Part shown: one piece after another, positions 1 through 5,769 of the stretch
Layout: every line of letters begins with the position of its first letter
How positions within the stretch are numbered: the stretch's first letter is position 1
DNA from: Bacteroidales bacterium UBA2800
GTDB taxonomy: Bacteria > Bacteroidota > Bacteroidia > Bacteroidales > Paludibacteraceae
Direction: 5' to 3'
NCBI GenBank assembly: GCA_002351925.1
Contig: DEHM01000004.1
Coordinates: 13,601-19,369, forward strand
DNA length: 5,769 bases
The notes under the pieces: model-generated
What the model was told of the DNA's origin: nothing
The model's input: the letters and a program-made list of their open reading frames with translations, nothing else
The model's database searches: none
Translations under genes and position numbers: made by a program

Positions 1-1133
1 ACCGCGGAGATAGAGGTGTCGAAGATATTTCCCGCCGAGGACGCAAAACACATGGCGAACGCCACGATAGCCACCAGGGTAGCACTCATGCCGGAGTTGG
101 CGAAGACTACATAGAACAGGATGAGCAGCAAGACGAGTGTCGGGATACCATTGATGAAATCGCCGTACAGGTCCGCCAGTCCGCGCACCCATCTGCGCTT
201 GCTGCGACGACAGGCACATACGCCTATGCCGAGGACAGTGCCTAAGAGTATAGCAAAGAACGTGATTTTGACGGTCTCGACAAAACCGTCCCAAATGAGT
301 TTGATACGGTTCTCTTTGATGAGGTTCATGTGGATGCGCTCACCCAGCCCCATACGTGCTTCACGGGAGTGGTCCACGATGAAATAGCCAGGGTGGCACT
401 TGTAGTAGGGGGCAGAGAAATCCATCGATTTCTGGCGTTCCTCCGTGATAAAAAGACAGCCGGAGAACACATCCGCCTTGCCGGTGTTGATTGCCATGAT
501 AGCCGAGCCGATGTCCACAAACTGCATCTCAAAGGGCCTGCCGACGGAATGTGCAAAACGCCGGAGAATGTCAACATCCAAGCCTTGCCACTTACCGCCT
601 TCGCCCACATAACTGATCGGGGCTATATTCACGGCGCAGACACAATACAGTGGCTTGGCTCCTTCGGGAATGGTATAGGCAGGCTCCTCCACATAGGGTC
701 CGCCGTTGATCCAGTAGTTGGTGATGTCTTCCAGCGGAGCAGAGGCAAGGAAGGCGTTGAGTTGTGCAGCAATTTCGGTGTTGCCTTTGCGGATGGCAAA
801 AGCCACATCGAAACACTCTTCGCCGACAAAGGCTTTCTTCATGCCCAGACGCTTCAGGTCCGCCTTAGTGAGCATCACTTCGTCGCTTACATAGACATCG
901 GCGTGCCCTTGCCGTACAGCCTGCACGCCATCTGCTTCGCTGGAGGTGAGGAAAAGTTGCACATCGGCGCGTTTTTCGTACTTCTGCTGGTAATAACTGC
1001 CGTTGGAGGCTGCCAGTACAAGGCCGGAGAGATCCTCCTCCGATTGGGGCTCCCGATAGTCCTCACCGCCGGAACAAGCTGATAGCAGTCCGGCGAAAGC
1101 AAGAAGCAGAAGTGTTAGTCGATAGATTTTCAT
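1..1133 (-). CDS. Amino-acid ABC transporter: lipoprotein solute-binding domain (lobes in swapped order) fused to permease, partial
   Basis: This is the inner-membrane part of a polar amino-acid importer. The first 377 residues are present and the frame is open to the left edge, so the 3' end lies outside the window. The start at 1133 is followed by a lipoprotein signal (residues 1-20, lipobox LSAC, acylated Cys20). Residues about 34-145 match the second lobe and C-terminal helix of GlnH/HisJ-type binding proteins (DLSG, GSYYQ, ADVYVSDE, AIRKGN, YW). Residues about 160-255 match the first lobe (GLDVDILRRFA, ITEERQKSMDFSAPYY). From about 282 a GlnP/HisM-type permease begins (DGFVETVKIT, INGIPTLVLLL), with membrane spans near 284-307, 330-345 and 350-366. 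Its EAA loop would lie beyond the edge. Asp84 and Arg233 align with ligand-binding Asp and Arg of GlnH, which favours an alpha-amino acid substrate; the substrate itself is unknown. An ATPase partner is expected outside the window. The gene starts 15 bases after the dehydrogenase stop. Family call sure, substrate not. Confidence 0.9.
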   Translation of the reverse strand, partial: MKIYRLTLLLLAFAGLLSACSGGEDYREPQSEEDLSGLVLAASNGSYYQQKYEKRADVQLFLTSSEADGVQAVRQGHADVYVSDEVMLTKADLKRLGMKKAFVGEECFDVAFAIRKGNTEIAAQLNAFLASAPLEDITNYWINGGPYVEEPAYTIPEGAKPLYCVCAVNIAPISYVGEGGKWQGLDVDILRRFAHSVGRPFEMQFVDIGSAIMAINTGKADVFSGCLFITEERQKSMDFSAPYYKCHPGYFIVDHSREARMGLGERIHMNLIKENRIKLIWDGFVETVKITFFAILLGTVLGIGVCACRRSKRRWVRGLADLYGDFINGIPTLVLLLILFYVVFANSGMSATLVAIVAFAMCFASSAGNIFDTSISA

Positions 1134-1148
1134 TGTGTGTATGGTGTG

Positions 1149-4043
1149 TTAGTTGTTTTTTCTTGTGTTTTCTCCATCCGTTGCCATCCGGAGGATATCA
1201 ATGGGATGGTAGGCGTGTATGCCGGTAGTGTCGGCTATCTGGGTGCGGCAGGAGGTGCCGGGCGCAGCAACATAGATAGAGGGATTCGCCGCTTGGGCTT
1301 TCTTCAGAGCCGGCACCAGCGTGGTATTGGCTACTCGCATGGAGTCCTCATAGTGCTTCGCTTCGTAGCCGAAGGAGCCCGCCATGCCGCAGCAGCCGGA
1401 AGGGATAACATGTACCTCTAATCCTTTGACGAGCCGCAGCAGCGAGGCGGTTTTCTCGATGCCGACCAGTGCTTTCTGGTGGCAATGGCCGTGCAGCCAC
1501 AGTTCGCCTTGCAGTTCGCCGAATGCTTCTTTAGACAGCCGCCCGGCTTCCACTTCGCGCATCAGAAACTCGTCGTAGAGCAGGCAGTTATTCGCCAAAC
1601 GCTTGGCGTCCTCGCGCAGGTTTTCGGGCACCAGACGCGGGTACTCGTCCCGGAAGGAGAGGATACACGAAGGCTCGATACCCACCAGCGGCGTGTCGGC
1701 GGAGATGAGGTCTTTGAGCAGTTCCACATTGCGTTTGGCGTAGCGAGAAGCCTGTTTGAGACAACCCTTGCTGATTGCCGCCCTGCCGCTCTCCACGTGC
1801 CTGGGAATGGTCACATGATAGCCGAAGCGTGTCATGAGTTGGGCGAAACGCAACCCTAACTCCGCTTCTGCGCGGTTTGTGAACTCGTCGGCGAAGAGGT
1901 AAACAATCCGGCTTTTTGACATATCGGTATTTCGATATATCGGTATTTCGGTATTGCGGCGATTTAAATCGTTCACCAGCCAGCGTATGGAGTGGCGGCT
2001 GAGCGTGGGTATATGCCGTTCGGCAGCGAAGCCAACTATCTTTTTGATGACCGAAGAGGTCCAACAGTTGGCAGCAAAGAAATTATAGATACCGGGGACA
2101 AGACCTCCGAGCGTCTCGATGTCCGCCATGTGCGCTACCAACCATGTGCGGAAAGGCACATGGGAGTGGTTGTACCGCTCTTGCAGTATCTCGCTTCTGA
2201 GACGCGTCATGTCCACATTGCTCGGGCACTCGCTGTGGCAGGCTTTGCACGCCAGACAGGAATCCAGCACCGTTTTTACTTCCTCGGAATAGATACCGTC
2301 CGGAGAGTTGGCAATCATCTCACGGAGCACGTTCGCCCTCGCGCGGGTGGAGAACAGTTCGTCGCCCGTTGCTTTGTAAGCCGGGCACATCGTACCGCCT
2401 ATGACCGCCGACTTGCGGCAGTCTCCGGCACCATTGCATTGCTCAAGACAATTGAGAATGGAGAGTTGAGAATTGAGAATTTTTGTATAACTCTGAAACC
2501 TCAGATATTCGTCCATCGGCGGGGTGTCCACAATCTTGCCCATGTTGAACAACCCTTCTGGGTCCCATGTATGTTTGAGGCTGCGCATCATCTCATAGAC
2601 CTCCTTGCCGTACATCAGCGGGATAAACTCACCCCGTAGGCGTCCGTCACCATGTTCGCCGGAGAGACAGCCATGGTGTTTCTTCACCAACGCGGCGGTC
2701 CGTTCCGCTACCTGACGGAAGAGTTGGCGGTCATGCTCTTTGTGCAAATCCAGCACCGGGCGCAGATGCAGTTCGCCCGTAGATATATGTCCGTAATAGA
2801 CGCAGTCCAGTCCCTGTTCCGCCATCATCGCCCGGAAGTCTTTCATATAGTCTTCCATGCGCTCCGGCGCTACTGCGGTGTCTTCCACCACGCCGACCGG
2901 TTTGGCGTCGCCCGACATGGCTGACAGCACGCCCAAACCTGCTTTACGCAGTGCCCAGACGCGGCTCACGTCGTTGCCATAAACGGTGGTGACGGTGTGC
3001 GGAATACCGGACTGCTTCATCGCTTCTATGAACGCCTCCGCCTGCTTGTCCAGCTCTTCACGTGTCGCGGCTCTGAACTCCGCCACGATGACAGCAGCCG
3101 GCGTGCCATCGACGAAAAAGAGGTTCTTGCTTGCTTCTATGTTCGTGCGGGCGAGGTCGATGATCTTACCGTCAATCAGTTCCACAGCGGTAGGCTGGTA
3201 ACCCAGTGCGATGAGGTTGGTGCGCCAGCTGTCATCCATTCCGCTCAGGTGTACGCAGACCACCATCTGCTCTTTCGGCGGCAAGACATCTAATGAGAGA
3301 GTGATCTCCGTCACGAAACAGAGGGTGCCTTCCGAGCCCGTGATGAGCGCAGGCAGGTTGAGGTCCTTGCCCTCGCCATAGGCATCCAGACACTCGTCTA
3401 TTGCGTACCCGCACGAACGGCGACGTATAGACTCGTCGGGAAAGGCATCCCGCACCGCCTGCATCACCTGTCCGTCTTGCTGCCATCCGCGCAGTTGGGA
3501 GAGGATGGCATCAGGGAACCTCTCCCCAACCCTCTCCTCAAGAGAGGGAGTAAGGGTGTACACATTTCCGTCCGCTAACATGACCCGCAGTCCCACTACG
3601 TGGTGGCGCGTGGAGCCATAGACGAGGCTGTGCGTGCCGCAGGAGTTATTGCCCACCATGCCGCCTATGCAGCAGCGGTTGGAAGTTGAGGTCTCCGGCG
3701 AGAAAAACAGCCCGTACGGACGGAGCGCGATATTCAGTTCGTCGCGCACCACGCCGGGTTGCACGCGGGCGGTACGCCGTTCGGGGTCGATGGAGAGGAT
3801 ACGGTTCATGTACCGGCTCACGTCCACCACAATACCGCTGCCTACCACCTGTCCTGCTATACTCGTTCCGCCTGCACGGGGAATGAGGTGCGTCTTGCGC
3901 CGGCGTGCTTCATCAATCAGCGCACGCAGGTCGTCCTCCGTCTTGGGGTACGATACTGCCAGAGGCATCTCGCGATAAGCACTCGCGTCCGTGGCATACG
4001 CCATCCGGTGCAGCGCGTCGGTATGTAACTGGGGAACGGTCAT
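1149..4043 (-). CDS. FAD-linked and Fe-S D-2-hydroxyacid dehydrogenase (YdiJ / D-2-hydroxyglutarate or D-lactate dehydrogenase type)
   Basis: This 964-residue flavoprotein is predicted to oxidise a D-2-hydroxyacid and pass electrons through Fe-S clusters to a membrane or soluble carrier. Residues about 30-250 form the FAD-binding PCMH domain (PRAGGTSIAGQ at 55-65, GMVGNNSCGT at 128-137, GSEGTL at 236-241). Residues about 255-510 form the FAD-oxidase C-terminal domain, with likely metal and substrate residues His419 and His426 (HISTGELH) and the GEHGDG motif at 462-467. The Fe-S region has Cys536, Cys542 and Cys553, then a CxxCxxCxxxCP motif at Cys596, 599, 602 and 606. The C-terminal part (about 711-950) resembles the CCG domains of GlpC/heterodisulfide reductase: EPSC at 790-793, HGHCHQKA at 851-858, GCCG at 883-886. 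The domain order GlcD-like then GlpC-like matches E. coli YdiJ, which is of similar size. The ATG at 4043 lies 3 bases after the upstream stop, suggesting coupled translation. The frame is intact although three repeat-like DNA segments lie inside it. The exact substrate (2-hydroxyglutarate, lactate or glycolate) cannot be read from the sequence. Confidence 0.93.
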   Translation of the reverse strand: MTVPQLHTDALHRMAYATDASAYREMPLAVSYPKTEDDLRALIDEARRRKTHLIPRAGGTSIAGQVVGSGIVVDVSRYMNRILSIDPERRTARVQPGVVRDELNIALRPYGLFFSPETSTSNRCCIGGMVGNNSCGTHSLVYGSTRHHVVGLRVMLADGNVYTLTPSLEERVGERFPDAILSQLRGWQQDGQVMQAVRDAFPDESIRRRSCGYAIDECLDAYGEGKDLNLPALITGSEGTLCFVTEITLSLDVLPPKEQMVVCVHLSGMDDSWRTNLIALGYQPTAVELIDGKIIDLARTNIEASKNLFFVDGTPAAVIVAEFRAATREELDKQAEAFIEAMKQSGIPHTVTTVYGNDVSRVWALRKAGLGVLSAMSGDAKPVGVVEDTAVAPERMEDYMKDFRAMMAEQGLDCVYYGHISTGELHLRPVLDLHKEHDRQLFRQVAERTAALVKKHHGCLSGEHGDGRLRGEFIPLMYGKEVYEMMRSLKHTWDPEGLFNMGKIVDTPPMDEYLRFQSYTKILNSQLSILNCLEQCNGAGDCRKSAVIGGTMCPAYKATGDELFSTRARANVLREMIANSPDGIYSEEVKTVLDSCLACKACHSECPSNVDMTRLRSEILQERYNHSHVPFRTWLVAHMADIETLGGLVPGIYNFFAANCWTSSVIKKIVGFAAERHIPTLSRHSIRWLVNDLNRRNTEIPIYRNTDMSKSRIVYLFADEFTNRAEAELGLRFAQLMTRFGYHVTIPRHVESGRAAISKGCLKQASRYAKRNVELLKDLISADTPLVGIEPSCILSFRDEYPRLVPENLREDAKRLANNCLLYDEFLMREVEAGRLSKEAFGELQGELWLHGHCHQKALVGIEKTASLLRLVKGLEVHVIPSGCCGMAGSFGYEAKHYEDSMRVANTTLVPALKKAQAANPSIYVAAPGTSCRTQIADTTGIHAYHPIDILRMATDGENTRKNN
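1921..1960. repeat. Five tandem copies of an 8-base unit (consensus ATWTCGGT) inside the dehydrogenase gene
   Basis: On the plus strand the units are ATATCGGT, ATTTCGAT, ATATCGGT, ATTTCGGT and ATTGCGGC, so a 14-base direct repeat recurs at 1921-1934 and 1937-1950. The stretch is clearly more AT-rich than the surrounding coding DNA. On the minus strand it is read as about residues 695-708 (RRNTEIPIYRNTDM), the linker between the Fe-S domain and the C-terminal CCG domains. Confidence 0.75.
2453..2480. repeat. Four tandem copies of a 7-base unit (TGAGAAT) inside the dehydrogenase gene
   Basis: On the plus strand the units are TGAGAAT, GGAGAGT, TGAGAAT and TGAGAAT; only the second copy is degenerate (two changes), and a partial unit precedes the first. 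On the minus strand the array is translated as ILNSQLSILN (residues 522-531), the linker between the FAD-oxidase domain and the first Fe-S cysteines. A 7-base period is unrelated to codon phase, so it is not a protein repeat. AATTCTC-type tandem arrays are familiar between genes in Bacteroidota. Confidence 0.75.
3517..3556. repeat. GC-rich palindromic repeat-like element inside the dehydrogenase gene
   Basis: On the plus strand a CCCTCTC arm (3530-3536) and a GAGAGGG arm (3542-3548) form a perfect 7-bp inverted repeat around a 5-base loop, flanked by CCCCAACC-type sequence. It is read in frame on the minus strand as TPSLEERVGERF (residues 165-176), in a loop after the LADG turn of the FAD domain. 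The composition resembles small dispersed palindromic elements of the CTCCCTCTC...GAGAGGG kind that recur in many bacterial genomes. Its copy number in this genome cannot be seen here. Confidence 0.6.
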
Positions 4044-4059
4044 TGCCTATAATTGCCTA
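4042..4059. repeat. Short direct repeat at the dipeptidase/dehydrogenase junction
   Basis: The 8-mer ATTGCCTA (TAGGCAAT on the coding strand) occurs at 4042-4049 and 4052-4059, separated by two bases. It covers the last codons and stop of the dipeptidase gene, the 3-base gap and most of the dehydrogenase start codon. It may be a small local duplication; two copies of an 8-mer are weak evidence of function. Confidence 0.45.
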
Positions 4060-4760
4060 ATTGGGAAATCGAAATAGGTATCGGGGAAAGGCTCGTTGCG
4101 GAGGGTAAAATGCCACCACTCGCTGTCTATCGGCTCAAAGCCGTGACGGAGCATCGCTTTGCGCAAGGTAAGACGGTTCTCGGACTGACGGTAGAGCTTG
4201 CAGGGGTAGTCCGGATGGCTCTCCTCGCCGAACCAGTCAAACGGTGAGCCCATGTCCAGTTCCTTGCCCGTAGCCGCATCAATGAGTGTCAGATCGACCG
4301 TCGAACCGCGCGAATGGGAAGAGCGCGCATAGATATATCCCTGCTCAAAGAGCAGCGACTTGTCCACCATGGGGTAGAAAATCTTCTTCATCGCCGTGTC
4401 CTGCACGTTCTCCGCCCAACGGATAAAATGGTTGACGGCAGTCTGCGGACGGTAGGCATCCCAAATCTTAAGGCGGTAGCCGTACGCTTTCAGTTCGTCG
4501 CTGACGGCTTTGAGCGAGTCTGCCGCCTGGCGTGTCATGAGCGCCACCGGCTGCTCGTAGCCGTCGATGCGTTCACCCACAAAATTATACGTGCTGTAGT
4601 AGCGGATCTCCAAAACCGCATCGGGGATGATGTCTGTCAGATTGACAAACGCACTGCTGTCTTTCTCCGGCTCGGGAGCGGGTTGTTGTTTTTGGCACGA
4701 GAGCAACAGAACGGACGCCAATGCCAAGAGTAAGAATGGTTTACGCATAGCGGTATTCAT
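4047..4760 (-). CDS. D-alanyl-D-alanine dipeptidase, VanX/DdpX type (peptidase M15), lipoprotein
   Basis: This is a zinc dipeptidase expected to hydrolyse D-Ala-D-Ala or related dipeptides outside the cytoplasm. From the start at 4760 it has 237 residues. Residues 1-22 are a lipoprotein signal ending in lipobox LLSC, with Cys22 acylated, followed by a Gln/Pro/Glu-rich linker. The VanX signature is complete: WDAYRP with Arg104; SSHSRGSTVD with zinc ligands His149 and Asp156; and SEWWHF with catalytic Glu214 and zinc ligand His217. The frame is open up to an ATG at 4808, but that start would overlap the transporter gene by 38 bases and put 20 polar residues before the signal peptide. The ATG at 4760 leaves a 10-base gap, and the ATG at 4748 (MRKPFLLL) is almost as good. 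No vanH/vanA-type partners are visible, so peptidoglycan dipeptide recycling is likelier than glycopeptide resistance; that is an inference. Confidence 0.9.
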   Translation of the reverse strand: MNTAMRKPFLLLALASVLLLSCQKQQPAPEPEKDSSAFVNLTDIIPDAVLEIRYYSTYNFVGERIDGYEQPVALMTRQAADSLKAVSDELKAYGYRLKIWDAYRPQTAVNHFIRWAENVQDTAMKKIFYPMVDKSLLFEQGYIYARSSHSRGSTVDLTLIDAATGKELDMGSPFDWFGEESHPDYPCKLYRQSENRLTLRKAMLRHGFEPIDSEWWHFTLRNEPFPDTYFDFPIRQL

Positions 4761-4770
4761 TAAACGATGG

Positions 4771-5691
4771 TCATATTCTTGAATAGATACGTGCGATGAT
4801 AGCGCCACTGATGTTATGCCAGACGCTGAAGACAGCTCCGGGAATAGTGGCTAAAGGGAATGCCGCAAAATGCATTACCGCCAGCGAGGTAGCCAAGCCG
4901 GAGTTCTGCATGCCTACTTCTATACTGAGCGCCACGCTTTTCGGACGTTGCAGACGCAACAAGCGACCGACCAGATAGCCGATACCGAGTCCGAAGAGGT
5001 TATGCAGCATCACCACGAGCACGACGAGCAGACCTGCGGTCATAAGCCGGTCGGCATTATGCGACACGACGATGCCGACGGTTAGCGCCACCGCAAGGGA
5101 TGAGAACGCAGGCAAGTAAGGCGTGACGCGTTGCGTAATCTTCGGGATGAAACGCTGGCAGAGCAAACCGCAGACGATGGGCAGGATCACGATATAGACG
5201 ATACTCATTAACATCCCCGTGGTATGCACATCGACCATCGTGCCCGCCAAGAGCCAGACGAGAAGCGGCGTCAATATCGGCGCAAGCAAAGTGGATGCAG
5301 CGGTCATGCCCACAGATAGAGCCAGGTCACCTTTGGCAAGATAAGTGATCACATTCGATGCCGTTCCGCCCGGACAACAGCCAACGAGGATGACGCCTAT
5401 CGCCAGTTCTTGGGGAAGCGAGAAAACTTTGGTCAGACCCCATGCTAACAGCGGCATGACGGTAAACTGCGTGAGGCAACCGATGAAGATATCGCGCGGA
5501 CGACTCAGCACTATCTTGAGGTCATTTGCGGAAAGCGTCAACCCCATGCCGAACATGATGACGCCCAACATCGGATTGATGACCCACGTGCCGATCCACG
5601 CGAGCGAAGAGGGCACAACAAGACTTAGTGCGGCTACCAGCAGCACGATCACACCCATCCATTTGGCTATAAAATCACAAATCCGTTGCAT
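4771..5691 (-). CDS. Bile acid:sodium symporter (BASS/SLC10) family transporter
   Basis: This 306-residue, very hydrophobic inner-membrane protein has about ten predicted spans, the usual bacterial BASS length. It should couple sodium entry to movement of an organic anion; bacterial relatives have been linked to bile acids, pantoate and other carboxylates, so the substrate here is open. Diagnostic motifs are GMGLTLS (48-54), VGCCPGGTASNVITYLAKGD (103-122) and EVGMQNSGLA (258-267). Positions matching the sodium-binding residues of the Neisseria homologue ASBT-NM appear conserved at a constant offset of two: Gln75, Ser112, Asn113, Ser126, Thr130, Glu258 and Gln262. That comparison is from memory of the published structure. 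The start at 5691 gives a short polar lead before the first span. The stop lies 10 bases before the dipeptidase start, consistent with one transcript. Confidence 0.93.
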   Translation of the reverse strand: MQRICDFIAKWMGVIVLLVAALSLVVPSSLAWIGTWVINPMLGVIMFGMGLTLSANDLKIVLSRPRDIFIGCLTQFTVMPLLAWGLTKVFSLPQELAIGVILVGCCPGGTASNVITYLAKGDLALSVGMTAASTLLAPILTPLLVWLLAGTMVDVHTTGMLMSIVYIVILPIVCGLLCQRFIPKITQRVTPYLPAFSSLAVALTVGIVVSHNADRLMTAGLLVVLVVMLHNLFGLGIGYLVGRLLRLQRPKSVALSIEVGMQNSGLATSLAVMHFAAFPLATIPGAVFSVWHNISGAIIARIYSRI

Positions 5692-5718
5692 TAATCTAAA
5701 TTCTTTCTGTTTTTCGTT

Positions 5719-5769
5719 TTACTGCTTTGCGGAAGCACGTTTGAGTACTTGCGTCATACAATGGGCAGC
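5719..5769 (-). CDS. Possible C-terminal end of an upstream gene (last 16 codons), partial
   Basis: Reading leftward from the right edge, one frame stays open for 16 codons (AAHCMTQVLKRASAKQ) and ends in TAA at 5719-5721. Base composition changes at this stop: the coding-like side is GC-balanced, whereas 5692-5720 is AT-rich like a short intergenic gap. The gap to the transporter start is 27 bases, so this gene would probably be the preceding operon member. Sixteen open codons could occur by chance and the fragment is too short to assign a family. Confidence 0.4.
   Translation of the reverse strand, partial: AAHCMTQVLKRASAKQ

Noticed and set aside
330..1082. 250-codon open frame on the plus strand
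   Set aside because: It lies entirely opposite the ABC transporter gene, whose protein shows clear family motifs; the plus-strand translation has no recognisable domain.
1921..1960. Octamer array as CRISPR or operator sites
   Set aside because: Units are contiguous without spacers and are read through as codons in an intact gene, which fits a simple tandem repeat.
1992..2639. 215-codon open frame on the plus strand
   Set aside because: It is antisense to the Fe-S region of the dehydrogenase, where the conserved cysteine motifs prove the minus strand is coding.
3517..3556. Palindrome as a transcription terminator
   Set aside because: It sits within an intact coding frame, has only 7-bp arms and no following T-run on either strand.
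1149..4043. Dehydrogenase as two or three frameshifted genes or a pseudogene
   Set aside because: The frame is open over all 964 codons, and the FAD, Fe-S and CCG motifs appear in the expected order and complete.
4761..4808. Longer dipeptidase start at 4808
   Set aside because: It would overlap the BASS gene by 38 bases and place a polar extension before a normal lipoprotein signal peptide.
5692..5718. Bacteroidota promoter (TTTG / TAnnTTTG) upstream of the BASS gene
   Set aside because: No convincing -7 motif is present in the 27-base AT-rich gap; transcription probably begins further upstream, outside the window.

Overview
The window reads as part of a Bacteroidales (phylum Bacteroidota) chromosome. 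The evidence is the protein families present, the tightly packed one-strand gene order without clear Shine-Dalgarno sites, two lipoprotein signal peptides, and short AT-rich tandem repeats of a kind I associate with Bacteroidota genomes. GC content looks a little above 50% by eye. The genus cannot be fixed from the sequence alone.

All genes lie on the minus strand, so transcription runs from right to left. In transcription order they are: a possible last 16 codons of an upstream gene (5719-5769); a bile acid:sodium symporter (BASS) family transporter (4771-5691); a lipoprotein D-alanyl-D-alanine dipeptidase of the VanX type (4047-4760); a 964-residue FAD plus Fe-S D-2-hydroxyacid dehydrogenase of the YdiJ / D-2-hydroxyglutarate dehydrogenase type (1149-4043); and the 5' part of an amino-acid ABC transporter gene that fuses a solute-binding region to a permease (1-1133, running off the left edge). 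The gaps between the four main genes are about 10, 3 and 15 bases, so they look like one operon. No promoter or terminator is evident, and no gene-free stretch exceeds 30 bases.

Together the genes suggest uptake of small organic acids or amino acids plus oxidation of a D-2-hydroxyacid into the electron-transfer chain, with a cell-wall dipeptide hydrolase in between. That functional link is inferred from position only.

Two things stand out. First, the solute-binding part of the ABC protein has its two lobes in swapped order: the second lobe and C-terminal helix of a GlnH-type protein come first, then the first lobe, then the permease. This is a circular permutation cut at the inter-lobe linker. 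Second, the dehydrogenase gene carries three different repeat-like DNA sequences in frame (a GC-rich palindromic element, a 7-base tandem repeat and an 8-base tandem repeat), each at a loop or domain linker.
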